From Arabidopsis thaliana (taxonomy: Eukaryota; Streptophyta; Magnoliopsida; Brassicales; Brassicaceae), in assembly GCF_000001735.4 (NCBI RefSeq), contig NC_003075.7, forward strand, positions 11,037,001-11,101,000: a stretch of DNA of 64,000 bases, in the 5' to 3' direction. Below the pieces are notes generated by a model. It did no database searches. It was not told the DNA's origin and saw nothing but the letters and a program-made list of their open reading frames with translations. Each line of letters opens with the position of its first letter. Positions within the stretch are counted from its first letter, which is position 1. A program made the translations under genes and the position numbers. This document shows, piece after piece, positions 35,967-49,062 of the stretch.

Positions 35967-36788
35967 AAGGAGGGTTGCTCCTGAAGTTTTCGCCGGAGCG
36001 GCCAGGAAGTCGATCGAGGTATGCTCACCTTCTGGGTTTGATTCCAATTTTTTCTTTGAATTGCATTCGCTTGACACGCTCTTTGTCCAGGCGATCGCCG
36101 AATGGGATCGTTTGACTTATTTGTACGAGCGTTGTGTTCGGAGCCTTTCCGTAGAGGCTACTAACGCGAAAGATGCCCATGAGGCTTTGGCCGTTGAAAA
36201 GGAAAAAGTAGCTCAGGCGCTGGCCGACCTGGCAAGGTCTCAAGACGACGCCAAGGAGATGAAGAGGAAATATGACGAGTTAGCTGGTCGCGCTCTTTCG
36301 GAGATGAAGAGGCTTCGAGAACGTCGACTTGAATATGCTGAATTTGTCCGGAGATCGGCCCTTGATAAGATGGCGGAGCTCGTTCAGAAGCGATTGGATC
36401 GTATTAAAGCTCATATTGACGATACGAAGGCGGCAGAACCAAAGTTTCTTGAATTCAACCAAGTATCTGGGAATATCAAGACTCTCGAGGCGTTGGTCGA
36501 AGGTGGCGAAGTGGAGATGAAGTCGGATGACAGATGTTAAGATTGGTAGCGGATGCAGAGGAATTGGAGGCCGAGGTGAAAGCTTTTGGTATCACCGATC
36601 TTATGGACGGCGACTTCGATGTTCGTACTTTATTTGCCGAGCTGAGTCCTGATAATCGTAATTCCGTTCCACCGCCGACTGAAGGGGAAGATCTCGCGGA
36701 TGGACGAGGTGAGTGCGAAGGCCAAGCTGGTGAAAGAATCGTTGGTCAAACTGAAGTTCGAGACGAGATCGCGGATGCTAGAGACTGA
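35967..36788 (+). mobile_element. Tat-type aORF (DUF1204) fragment, array unit 9
   Basis: Matches the unit 2 fragment, with the same left scar; broken. Confidence 0.7.
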
Positions 36789-37025
36789 TATTCCAGGAGG
36801 CTAAGCCAAAGGGAAGAAGCGGAGCTCAGATGCCTAAAGAGATCCCAATATGGCAAAACAAAAAATATTCTAAAAACTGAATAATCAACGAATTTTATAT
36901 TATGTGACCAAAAAATGAAAACAGAAACTATGTAACAATCATCAAATACAGTGTTTTCAGCATTTATTTTTTTCTAAATTTTCCAGCAACATACAAACAT
37001 AACGTTACTACTAGACATAAAAATA

Positions 37026-37254
37026 CTCCCTCTGTTCCAAGTTATTTGATGGTTTGGATTTTTTTATTTGTTCCATAAGATTGATGTTTTGTAAAAATTA
37101 AATATGATTATTAATCTTGTTTGTTGCCAATAGTGAAAGGAGAGAGGTAATAGTAATATTATTAAACTATTAAAATAGTAATTAAAATTAAATAGAAAAG
37201 TTACTTTTTCTTAATTTATGTGCGAAACTTAAAACATCAAACTTACAGAGAGAG
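37026..37254. mobile_element. Stowaway-like MITE, unit 9
   Basis: 229-bp copy, same TA flanks and position within the unit. Confidence 0.85.
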
Positions 37255-37698
37255 TAATATATAACATGATATGAGATGAAACTGTACGGTGTCGTTGCAT
37301 AATTACATAAACTAGTTATAAACTCACACACTGCCTTCATTTCAGGTCGAGACAGAACTTATTGTGTGATTTAAATCAGACAAACCTTCGAACTTTGACT
37401 TTTTCATCGCCTCCTGTCCCTTCGCCGCAAAATACTAGTCTAAACGCTCAACTCCTCTCTCCTGTCTTATAAACTTTTTTTTTTAGAAAATGAGATGATC
37501 AATCGAATTTTGTTGTGTGTGACCTCAAACTGACAACTTCCAGTAATTGTAATATTACCAATTTTTTTTATCAAAAAGATGAACTTCACTTTAGAGCAAT
37601 AGCAATCCCTCGAGTCTCCCCTATATAAAGATTCCAACTCCTTAACGATTCATCTAATGAAAAAACACACACACCAAAAATATCAGATATCTCAAACA

Positions 37699-38711
37699 AT
37701 GTCTTCAGTTTTTGGATCTGTCCATATCTTGGCCATGATAGCCATACAACTCCTCCTTACACACAGTGTTTCATCTCTGAACCTTACCAATGCGTATCTG
37801 CACCACAAATGCAGCAACACTCAAGGAAAATATAAGCAGGGGAGCGCGTTCGAGAAAAATCTCAACTTAGTCCTCAGTACCATCACCTCGATTGGAAATT
37901 TTCGTGACGGTTTCCGCTACACCGAAGAAGGTGAGGATCCCAATAACGTCTTTGTCATGTTCCAGTGTCGCGGCGACTCCTACTGGTCCAAGTGCCCCCC
38001 TTGCATTAGCACCGCCGTCTCTGGGGTAATTGTGACTTCAATATTATAAATTAGCAGTCATATAGTTACATGTAAAAATTACGATGAGCACACACGTCGG
38101 TTAATTTTTTCTGTCAAATCTTAAATATGTGGGCAATGATCCTGATACTTTATATAAATGATTGAATTGAGACAAAACTGATAGACATTAAAGGCTAGTT
38201 AAAAAATACTGATTAAACAATGCAATATTGTTCTTGATATATATATGTACGTATATGTATGTGACAGCTTCGTAGGAGATGTCCAAGAAATAAGGGAGCA
38301 ATAATATGGTATGACCAATGTCTTTTAAAGATATCTTCAGTTGCCTCCTTCAATAAGATAGATTATGAGAACGATTTCTATTTGTCCAACCCAAACAACA
38401 TGAGTGATCGGGGGTTGTTCAACAAGGAGACGTCGGCTCTCCTGGAGAAGCTGGCATATAAAGCCTCCGATAGAAACAACTTGGATGGTAAACAATTGGT
38501 GTTGTACGCAGCAGGGGAGAAGAGAATTGGGACAAAGAAGGTGTATGCAATGGTGCAGTGTACGAAAGACTTAATATTTACAAAGTGCTTTGAGTGTTTG
38601 GAAGGGATTTTGAGGAAGTTTCCACAGTGTTGTGACGGTAAACGAGGAGGGAGAGTTTTCGGTACGAGCTGTAACTTTAGGTATGAGTTATATCCTTTTC
38701 TTAGAAACTAA
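37699..38711 (+). CDS. CRRSP: CRRSP (DUF26), array copy 9
   Basis: Exons 37699-38025 and 38268-38711; 256 aa, same translation as copy 1. TATA box at 37622. Confidence 0.96.
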
Positions 38712-39225
38712 CAGCAACAACAGTACAATGAGAGCTCCATATTAAATGAAAGGGTTCTAGAGATAAACAGTCTTATAATATACACTGTGTTGCATTTTAG
38801 TACGTGAACTTGAGCGAATAAATGTACTTTCCTCTTTGTGATTTTTGTTTTTTTTTTGTGAACTTGAGTTATTAAGAGGAAATCTTCAAGTAAAGAATTT
38901 ATCTAATAGTATATACATCCCACATAGAATACCAAATAGCTCAGCTCATACAAACTCTCTCATAATGAGAGAAAAAAATCCTGAAATAAGGGTAAGAAAA
39001 ACTCTTATGCCTCAAGGTTTTAGTAAATCTCATAATTTTGGCCGAACCACAAAAAGAGACGTGCGAAACAAAATAGTAGAAAATTGATTTCCCGAATCGA
39101 CAAACATGGACTAAACTATATGTATGATACATAACTGGTCGTACTTACAATGATGATACTTGGTTTCACGAAGACGAGGGAGCCTGGAGATGAATGATGG
39201 TGATAAGGCCATGTGTCATCACCAA

Positions 39226-40047
39226 AAGGAGGGTTGCTCCTGAAGTTTTCGCCGGAGCGGCCAGGAAGTCGATCGAGGTATGCTCACCTTCTGGGTTTGA
39301 TTCCAATTTTTTCTTTGAATTGCATTCGCTTGACACGCTCTTTGTCCAGGCGATCGCCGAATGGGATCGTTTGACTTATTTGTACGAGCGTTGTGTTCGG
39401 AGCCTTTCCGTAGAGGCTACTAACGCGAAAGATGCCCATGAGGCTTTGGCCGTTGAAAAGGAAAAAGTAGCTCAGGCGCTGGCCGACCTGGCAAGGTCTC
39501 AAGACGACGCCAAGGAGATGAAGAGGAAATATGACGAGTTAGCTGGTCGCGCTCTTTCGGAGATGAAGAGGCTTCGAGAACGTCGACTTGAATATGCTGA
39601 ATTTGTCCGGAGATCGGCCCTTGATAAGATGGCGGAGCTCGTTCAGAAGCGATTGGATCGTATTAAAGCTCATATTGACGATACGAAGGCGGCAGAACCA
39701 AAGTTTCTTGAATTCAACCAAGTATCTGGGAATATCAAGACTCTCGAGGCGTTGGTCGAAGGTGGCGAAGTGGAGATGAAGTCGGATGACAGATGTTAAG
39801 ATTGGTAGCGGATGCAGAGGAATTGGAGGCCGAGGTGAAAGCTTTTGGTATCACCGATCTTATGGACGGCGACTTCGATGTTCGTACTTTATTTGCCGAG
39901 CTGAGTCCTGATAATCGTAATTCCGTTCCACCGCCGACTGAAGGGGAAGATCTCGCGGATGGACGAGGTGAGTGCGAAGGCCAAGCTGGTGAAAGAATCG
40001 TTGGTCAAACTGAAGTTCGAGACGAGATCGCGGATGCTAGAGACTGA
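39226..40047 (+). mobile_element. Tat-type aORF (DUF1204) fragment, array unit 10
   Basis: Matches the unit 2 fragment, with the same left scar; broken. Confidence 0.7.
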
Positions 40048-40284
40048 TATTCCAGGAGGCTAAGCCAAAGGGAAGAAGCGGAGCTCAGATGCCTAAAGAG
40101 ATCCCAATATGGCAAAACAAAAAATATTCTAAAAACTGAATAATCAACGAATTTTATATTATGTGACCAAAAAATGAAAACAGAAACTATGTAACAATCA
40201 TCAAATACAGTGTTTTCAGCATTTATTTTTTTCTAAATTTTCCAGCAACATACAAACATAACGTTACTACTAGACATAAAAATA

Positions 40285-40513
40285 CTCCCTCTGTTCCAAG
40301 TTATTTGATGGTTTGGATTTTTTTATTTGTTCCATAAGATTGATGTTTTGTAAAAATTAAATATGATTATTAATCTTGTTTGTTGCCAATAGTGAAAGGA
40401 GAGAGGTAATAGTAATATTATTAAACTATTAAAATAGTAATTAAAATTAAATAGAAAAGTTACTTTTTCTTAATTTATGTGCGAAACTTAAAACATCAAA
40501 CTTACAGAGAGAG
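40285..40513. mobile_element. Stowaway-like MITE, unit 10
   Basis: 229-bp copy, same TA flanks and position within the unit. Confidence 0.85.
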
Positions 40514-40957
40514 TAATATATAACATGATATGAGATGAAACTGTACGGTGTCGTTGCATAATTACATAAACTAGTTATAAACTCACACACTGCCTTCATT
40601 TCAGGTCGAGACAGAACTTATTGTGTGATTTAAATCAGACAAACCTTCGAACTTTGACTTTTTCATCGCCTCCTGTCCCTTCGCCGCAAAATACTAGTCT
40701 AAACGCTCAACTCCTCTCTCCTGTCTTATAAACTTTTTTTTTTAGAAAATGAGATGATCAATCGAATTTTGTTGTGTGTGACCTCAAACTGACAACTTCC
40801 AGTAATTGTAATATTACCAATTTTTTTTATCAAAAAGATGAACTTCACTTTAGAGCAATAGCAATCCCTCGAGTCTCCCCTATATAAAGATTCCAACTCC
40901 TTAACGATTCATCTAATGAAAAAACACACACACCAAAAATATCAGATATCTCAAACA

Positions 40958-41970
40958 ATGTCTTCAGTTTTTGGATCTGTCCATATCTTGGCCATGATAG
41001 CCATACAACTCCTCCTTACACACAGTGTTTCATCTCTGAACCTTACCAATGCGTATCTGCACCACAAATGCAGCAACACTCAAGGAAAATATAAGCAGGG
41101 GAGCGCGTTCGAGAAAAATCTCAACTTAGTCCTCAGTACCATCACCTCGATTGGAAATTTTCGTGACGGTTTCCGCTACACCGAAGAAGGTGAGGATCCC
41201 AATAACGTCTTTGTCATGTTCCAGTGTCGCGGCGACTCCTACTGGTCCAAGTGCCCCCCTTGCATTAGCACCGCCGTCTCTGGGGTAATTGTGACTTCAA
41301 TATTATAAATTAGCAGTCATATAGTTACATGTAAAAATTACGATGAGCACACACGTCGGTTAATTTTTTCTGTCAAATCTTAAATATGTGGGCAATGATC
41401 CTGATACTTTATATAAATGATTGAATTGAGACAAAACTGATAGACATTAAAGGCTAGTTAAAAAATACTGATTAAACAATGCAATATTGTTCTTGATATA
41501 TATATGTACGTATATGTATGTGACAGCTTCGTAGGAGATGTCCAAGAAATAAGGGAGCAATAATATGGTATGACCAATGTCTTTTAAAGATATCTTCAGT
41601 TGCCTCCTTCAATAAGATAGATTATGAGAACGATTTCTATTTGTCCAACCCAAACAACATGAGTGATCGGGGGTTGTTCAACAAGGAGACGTCGGCTCTC
41701 CTGGAGAAGCTGGCATATAAAGCCTCCGATAGAAACAACTTGGATGGTAAACAATTGGTGTTGTACGCAGCAGGGGAGAAGAGAATTGGGACAAAGAAGG
41801 TGTATGCAATGGTGCAGTGTACGAAAGACTTAATATTTACAAAGTGCTTTGAGTGTTTGGAAGGGATTTTGAGGAAGTTTCCACAGTGTTGTGACGGTAA
41901 ACGAGGAGGGAGAGTTTTCGGTACGAGCTGTAACTTTAGGTATGAGTTATATCCTTTTCTTAGAAACTAA
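40958..41970 (+). CDS. CRRSP: CRRSP (DUF26), array copy 10
   Basis: Exons 40958-41284 and 41527-41970; 256 aa, same translation as copy 1. TATA box at 40881. Confidence 0.96.
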
Positions 41971-42484
41971 CAGCAACAACAGTACAATGAGAGCTCCATA
42001 TTAAATGAAAGGGTTCTAGAGATAAACAGTCTTATAATATACACTGTGTTGCATTTTAGTACGTGAACTTGAGCGAATAAATGTACTTTCCTCTTTGTGA
42101 TTTTTGTTTTTTTTTTGTGAACTTGAGTTATTAAGAGGAAATCTTCAAGTAAAGAATTTATCTAATAGTATATACATCCCACATAGAATACCAAATAGCT
42201 CAGCTCATACAAACTCTCTCATAATGAGAGAAAAAAATCCTGAAATAAGGGTAAGAAAAACTCTTATGCCTCAAGGTTTTAGTAAATCTCATAATTTTGG
42301 CCGAACCACAAAAAGAGACGTGCGAAACAAAATAGTAGAAAATTGATTTCCCGAATCGACAAACATGGACTAAACTATATGTATGATACATAACTGGTCG
42401 TACTTACAATGATGATACTTGGTTTCACGAAGACGAGGGAGCCTGGAGATGAATGATGGTGATAAGGCCATGTGTCATCACCAA

Positions 42485-43306
42485 AAGGAGGGTTGCTCCT
42501 GAAGTTTTCGCCGGAGCGGCCAGGAAGTCGATCGAGGTATGCTCACCTTCTGGGTTTGATTCCAATTTTTTCTTTGAATTGCATTCGCTTGACACGCTCT
42601 TTGTCCAGGCGATCGCCGAATGGGATCGTTTGACTTATTTGTACGAGCGTTGTGTTCGGAGCCTTTCCGTAGAGGCTACTAACGCGAAAGATGCCCATGA
42701 GGCTTTGGCCGTTGAAAAGGAAAAAGTAGCTCAGGCGCTGGCCGACCTGGCAAGGTCTCAAGACGACGCCAAGGAGATGAAGAGGAAATATGACGAGTTA
42801 GCTGGTCGCGCTCTTTCGGAGATGAAGAGGCTTCGAGAACGTCGACTTGAATATGCTGAATTTGTCCGGAGATCGGCCCTTGATAAGATGGCGGAGCTCG
42901 TTCAGAAGCGATTGGATCGTATTAAAGCTCATATTGACGATACGAAGGCGGCAGAACCAAAGTTTCTTGAATTCAACCAAGTATCTGGGAATATCAAGAC
43001 TCTCGAGGCGTTGGTCGAAGGTGGCGAAGTGGAGATGAAGTCGGATGACAGATGTTAAGATTGGTAGCGGATGCAGAGGAATTGGAGGCCGAGGTGAAAG
43101 CTTTTGGTATCACCGATCTTATGGACGGCGACTTCGATGTTCGTACTTTATTTGCCGAGCTGAGTCCTGATAATCGTAATTCCGTTCCACCGCCGACTGA
43201 AGGGGAAGATCTCGCGGATGGACGAGGTGAGTGCGAAGGCCAAGCTGGTGAAAGAATCGTTGGTCAAACTGAAGTTCGAGACGAGATCGCGGATGCTAGA
43301 GACTGA
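42485..43306 (+). mobile_element. Tat-type aORF (DUF1204) fragment, array unit 11
   Basis: Matches the unit 2 fragment, with the same left scar; broken. It ends 183 bp before the Mutator-like insertion. Confidence 0.7.
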
Positions 43307-43489
43307 TATTCCAGGAGGCTAAGCCAAAGGGAAGAAGCGGAGCTCAGATGCCTAAAGAGATCCCAATATGGCAAAACAAAAAATATTCTAAAAACTGAAT
43401 AATCAACGAATTTTATATTATGTGACCAAAAAATGAAAACAGAAACTATGTAACAATCATCAAATACAGTGTTTTCAGCATTTATTTTT

Positions 43490-45067
43490 GGGAAATTTAC
43501 TAGAGTAACCCATATTTTATACATAATGACCCAAAAGGAATGCTAAAAATATGAGTTATTTGAGTAATAATTATACCTAAATTATCCTTGTTTTCCTTTG
43601 CAGAGAAAAACAATATTACAGAAATGCCATTACTATTTAATTCCAGCAAGGCAATAAAACCACATTTATTTACGAAAATGCCATCGTCGTTTTTGGTAAA
43701 TCTGTGGCTCTTGTTGCGACGGATTTGTTATCGATCACAGATTTGTTGGTCAACCACAGATTTTTTACAACAGACTTGTTTTGTACCACAGACTTTACTT
43801 TGTTATGTTACGCCAGATTTTTTTTTTTTCGCAGATTTTTTAACCGTGACTGATTTGTTTCATATAGTCTCCACAGATTTTATTTAAATTTCAAAAGTAA
43901 GAATGTTGAAACCAAATCTGTCACTGATTTGTTTTCCGGACCACAGATTTTTCTTTATGGTGGCAACAGATTTTCTATTTGCACCCAAAAATCTGTTGTG
44001 TTATAACAGATTTGTTAACCTCGAAAAATGTTATATAGGCATGACAGAGTTGTTTTGTGTAATCACAGATTTAATTAACTTGTTAACAAATCTGGTGTTT
44101 TACAACAGATTTTTGTTAAAAAATAAAATTACTACACAGTCACATAGTGATAACAGATTTGTTTTTAGTGATGACAGTTTTGTTTTTCAGTGTCAAAGCA
44201 TAACAGATTTACTCATGTCAATGTTATGGCCGATTTGTTTATGACTAGAATAACCTTTTTAGTAATAACAGACTTTTTATGGCAGATTTATTTTTAAAAT
44301 TTCGAAATTTTTTGTTATATGAGATTTATTAGCTAGCCCTCAATTAAATTATTTCCGGTCTGATTGTATGTTAAATCCGGTTTGACTGAATTTTTTTTTT
44401 TTTTGAAAAAGAAATAACGTTACGACAGACTTTTATTAATGTCGGCAGATTTTTACATAATATTGTCATATTTGAATTTTAATGAATTTTATTAGTCATG
44501 ATAAATTCTCCAAGGGTTTTCATAACCGTTTTTTTTCTTCTTCTATTCCTACCATCAAATCAATTATTTGTGAATTGATACATGTCAAAATATTATTGGT
44601 AAGCTAAAACAAGTCAATTTATCAAAATTAAATTGTTTTTCTTTAGTATTTTTAAAATCAAAAACGAAATATGTGAAGAAGATTCTTCTTTATCTAAATT
44701 TTGTTCAAAATTATTCTTTTAAAAAAAGTTTGTTCTCACGTTAACTGGATTTTCGTTTTTGTTTTAATTATATAATATAGGTTTTGGTTTTCTTTTTTAT
44801 CCACGATTTCTTTTTTGATTTTATAATTCTGTTGAAAAATAATTTGGTTTTGCTGATTTGTCAAAATTTTATTGGTGGAGTGACTTGTGTTTTAAAATAT
44901 AAAAGATTTGTTTTATTTTTTATTTTTTGTTTTAATTTGATTACAATTAATCATTAAGGTTATTTCGTCTTTTTACCAAAGATATGGGTTACTACAGTTT
45001 TTGAAACCAAACGTGTGTCATTTAAGTTATTTATGTTAAGAGTTGAGTCAATCTAAGCAAATCTTAC
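43490..45067. mobile_element. Mutator-like (VANDAL-type?) non-autonomous insertion, 1,578 bp
   Basis: Compared with the other 13 units, unit 11 has exactly 1,587 extra bases. TTTATTTTT stands on both sides (43481-43489 and 45068-45076), a 9-bp target duplication as made by Mutator-like elements. The left end reads GGGAAATTTACTAGAGTAAC. The right end, reverse complemented, reads GTAAGATTTGCTTAGATTGA, only loosely similar, so long terminal inverted repeats are lacking. This resembles the VANDAL group of Arabidopsis MULEs. The inside is AT-rich and has no transposase. Its left half carries about 25 copies of a CAGATTT-type motif. It interrupts the stretch upstream of CRRSP copy 11, ending 737 bp before that gene's ATG, and is absent from all other units. 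A poly-T target leaves a base or two of doubt about the ends. Confidence 0.85.
43697..44458 (+). repeat. Cluster of CAGATTT(GTT) motifs inside the insertion
   Basis: Around 25 occurrences of CAGATTT or close variants (CAGACTT, TGATTTGTT) are spaced mostly 15-60 bp apart, commonly preceded by AA or AC and followed by GTT or TTT. A few, such as AAATCTG, are on the other strand. Intervening DNA is not repeated, so this is a motif array and not a simple satellite. Such clusters of short motifs are known in VANDAL elements as binding sites of anti-silencing VANC proteins; that this is the role here is inference. Confidence 0.65.
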
Positions 45068-45130
45068 TTTATTTTTTTCTAAATTTTCCAGCAACATACA
45101 AACATAACGTTACTACTAGACATAAAAATA

Positions 45131-45359
45131 CTCCCTCTGTTCCAAGTTATTTGATGGTTTGGATTTTTTTATTTGTTCCATAAGATTGATGTTTTGTAAA
45201 AATTAAATATGATTATTAATCTTGTTTGTTGCCAATAGTGAAAGGAGAGAGGTAATAGTAATATTATTAAACTATTAAAATAGTAATTAAAATTAAATAG
45301 AAAAGTTACTTTTTCTTAATTTATGTGCGAAACTTAAAACATCAAACTTACAGAGAGAG
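45131..45359. mobile_element. Stowaway-like MITE, unit 11
   Basis: 229-bp copy, 63 bp to the right of the Mutator-like insertion, so this unit's upstream region carries two DNA transposons. Confidence 0.85.
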
Positions 45360-45803
45360 TAATATATAACATGATATGAGATGAAACTGTACGGTGTCGT
45401 TGCATAATTACATAAACTAGTTATAAACTCACACACTGCCTTCATTTCAGGTCGAGACAGAACTTATTGTGTGATTTAAATCAGACAAACCTTCGAACTT
45501 TGACTTTTTCATCGCCTCCTGTCCCTTCGCCGCAAAATACTAGTCTAAACGCTCAACTCCTCTCTCCTGTCTTATAAACTTTTTTTTTTAGAAAATGAGA
45601 TGATCAATCGAATTTTGTTGTGTGTGACCTCAAACTGACAACTTCCAGTAATTGTAATATTACCAATTTTTTTTATCAAAAAGATGAACTTCACTTTAGA
45701 GCAATAGCAATCCCTCGAGTCTCCCCTATATAAAGATTCCAACTCCTTAACGATTCATCTAATGAAAAAACACACACACCAAAAATATCAGATATCTCAA
45801 ACA

Positions 45804-46816
45804 ATGTCTTCAGTTTTTGGATCTGTCCATATCTTGGCCATGATAGCCATACAACTCCTCCTTACACACAGTGTTTCATCTCTGAACCTTACCAATGCGT
45901 ATCTGCACCACAAATGCAGCAACACTCAAGGAAAATATAAGCAGGGGAGCGCGTTCGAGAAAAATCTCAACTTAGTCCTCAGTACCATCACCTCGATTGG
46001 AAATTTTCGTGACGGTTTCCGCTACACCGAAGAAGGTGAGGATCCCAATAACGTCTTTGTCATGTTCCAGTGTCGCGGCGACTCCTACTGGTCCAAGTGC
46101 CCCCCTTGCATTAGCACCGCCGTCTCTGGGGTAATTGTGACTTCAATATTATAAATTAGCAGTCATATAGTTACATGTAAAAATTACGATGAGCACACAC
46201 GTCGGTTAATTTTTTCTGTCAAATCTTAAATATGTGGGCAATGATCCTGATACTTTATATAAATGATTGAATTGAGACAAAACTGATAGACATTAAAGGC
46301 TAGTTAAAAAATACTGATTAAACAATGCAATATTGTTCTTGATATATATATGTACGTATATGTATGTGACAGCTTCGTAGGAGATGTCCAAGAAATAAGG
46401 GAGCAATAATATGGTATGACCAATGTCTTTTAAAGATATCTTCAGTTGCCTCCTTCAATAAGATAGATTATGAGAACGATTTCTATTTGTCCAACCCAAA
46501 CAACATGAGTGATCGGGGGTTGTTCAACAAGGAGACGTCGGCTCTCCTGGAGAAGCTGGCATATAAAGCCTCCGATAGAAACAACTTGGATGGTAAACAA
46601 TTGGTGTTGTACGCAGCAGGGGAGAAGAGAATTGGGACAAAGAAGGTGTATGCAATGGTGCAGTGTACGAAAGACTTAATATTTACAAAGTGCTTTGAGT
46701 GTTTGGAAGGGATTTTGAGGAAGTTTCCACAGTGTTGTGACGGTAAACGAGGAGGGAGAGTTTTCGGTACGAGCTGTAACTTTAGGTATGAGTTATATCC
46801 TTTTCTTAGAAACTAA
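45804..46816 (+). CDS. CRRSP: CRRSP (DUF26), array copy 11
   Basis: Exons 45804-46130 and 46373-46816; 256 aa, same translation as copy 1. TATA box at 45727. The proximal promoter, including the W-box and MITE, is intact; the Mutator-like insertion separates it from the aORF fragment further upstream. Confidence 0.96.
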
Positions 46817-47330
46817 CAGCAACAACAGTACAATGAGAGCTCCATATTAAATGAAAGGGTTCTAGAGATAAACAGTCTTATAATATACACTGTGTTGCAT
46901 TTTAGTACGTGAACTTGAGCGAATAAATGTACTTTCCTCTTTGTGATTTTTGTTTTTTTTTTGTGAACTTGAGTTATTAAGAGGAAATCTTCAAGTAAAG
47001 AATTTATCTAATAGTATATACATCCCACATAGAATACCAAATAGCTCAGCTCATACAAACTCTCTCATAATGAGAGAAAAAAATCCTGAAATAAGGGTAA
47101 GAAAAACTCTTATGCCTCAAGGTTTTAGTAAATCTCATAATTTTGGCCGAACCACAAAAAGAGACGTGCGAAACAAAATAGTAGAAAATTGATTTCCCGA
47201 ATCGACAAACATGGACTAAACTATATGTATGATACATAACTGGTCGTACTTACAATGATGATACTTGGTTTCACGAAGACGAGGGAGCCTGGAGATGAAT
47301 GATGGTGATAAGGCCATGTGTCATCACCAA

Positions 47331-48152
47331 AAGGAGGGTTGCTCCTGAAGTTTTCGCCGGAGCGGCCAGGAAGTCGATCGAGGTATGCTCACCTTCTGGG
47401 TTTGATTCCAATTTTTTCTTTGAATTGCATTCGCTTGACACGCTCTTTGTCCAGGCGATCGCCGAATGGGATCGTTTGACTTATTTGTACGAGCGTTGTG
47501 TTCGGAGCCTTTCCGTAGAGGCTACTAACGCGAAAGATGCCCATGAGGCTTTGGCCGTTGAAAAGGAAAAAGTAGCTCAGGCGCTGGCCGACCTGGCAAG
47601 GTCTCAAGACGACGCCAAGGAGATGAAGAGGAAATATGACGAGTTAGCTGGTCGCGCTCTTTCGGAGATGAAGAGGCTTCGAGAACGTCGACTTGAATAT
47701 GCTGAATTTGTCCGGAGATCGGCCCTTGATAAGATGGCGGAGCTCGTTCAGAAGCGATTGGATCGTATTAAAGCTCATATTGACGATACGAAGGCGGCAG
47801 AACCAAAGTTTCTTGAATTCAACCAAGTATCTGGGAATATCAAGACTCTCGAGGCGTTGGTCGAAGGTGGCGAAGTGGAGATGAAGTCGGATGACAGATG
47901 TTAAGATTGGTAGCGGATGCAGAGGAATTGGAGGCCGAGGTGAAAGCTTTTGGTATCACCGATCTTATGGACGGCGACTTCGATGTTCGTACTTTATTTG
48001 CCGAGCTGAGTCCTGATAATCGTAATTCCGTTCCACCGCCGACTGAAGGGGAAGATCTCGCGGATGGACGAGGTGAGTGCGAAGGCCAAGCTGGTGAAAG
48101 AATCGTTGGTCAAACTGAAGTTCGAGACGAGATCGCGGATGCTAGAGACTGA
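47331..48152 (+). mobile_element. Tat-type aORF (DUF1204) fragment, array unit 12
   Basis: Matches the unit 2 fragment, with the same left scar; broken. Confidence 0.7.
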
Positions 48153-48389
48153 TATTCCAGGAGGCTAAGCCAAAGGGAAGAAGCGGAGCTCAGATGCCTA
48201 AAGAGATCCCAATATGGCAAAACAAAAAATATTCTAAAAACTGAATAATCAACGAATTTTATATTATGTGACCAAAAAATGAAAACAGAAACTATGTAAC
48301 AATCATCAAATACAGTGTTTTCAGCATTTATTTTTTTCTAAATTTTCCAGCAACATACAAACATAACGTTACTACTAGACATAAAAATA

Positions 48390-48618
48390 CTCCCTCTGTT
48401 CCAAGTTATTTGATGGTTTGGATTTTTTTATTTGTTCCATAAGATTGATGTTTTGTAAAAATTAAATATGATTATTAATCTTGTTTGTTGCCAATAGTGA
48501 AAGGAGAGAGGTAATAGTAATATTATTAAACTATTAAAATAGTAATTAAAATTAAATAGAAAAGTTACTTTTTCTTAATTTATGTGCGAAACTTAAAACA
48601 TCAAACTTACAGAGAGAG
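48390..48618. mobile_element. Stowaway-like MITE, unit 12
   Basis: 229-bp copy, same TA flanks and position within the unit. Confidence 0.85.
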
Positions 48619-49062
48619 TAATATATAACATGATATGAGATGAAACTGTACGGTGTCGTTGCATAATTACATAAACTAGTTATAAACTCACACACTGCCT
48701 TCATTTCAGGTCGAGACAGAACTTATTGTGTGATTTAAATCAGACAAACCTTCGAACTTTGACTTTTTCATCGCCTCCTGTCCCTTCGCCGCAAAATACT
48801 AGTCTAAACGCTCAACTCCTCTCTCCTGTCTTATAAACTTTTTTTTTTAGAAAATGAGATGATCAATCGAATTTTGTTGTGTGTGACCTCAAACTGACAA
48901 CTTCCAGTAATTGTAATATTACCAATTTTTTTTATCAAAAAGATGAACTTCACTTTAGAGCAATAGCAATCCCTCGAGTCTCCCCTATATAAAGATTCCA
49001 ACTCCTTAACGATTCATCTAATGAAAAAACACACACACCAAAAATATCAGATATCTCAAACA

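Noticed and set aside
43588-44244. Two open frames of about 100 codons inside the Mutator-like element
   Set aside because: Phe/Leu-rich translations of T-rich DNA and the repeated CAGATTT motif; no transposase motifs.
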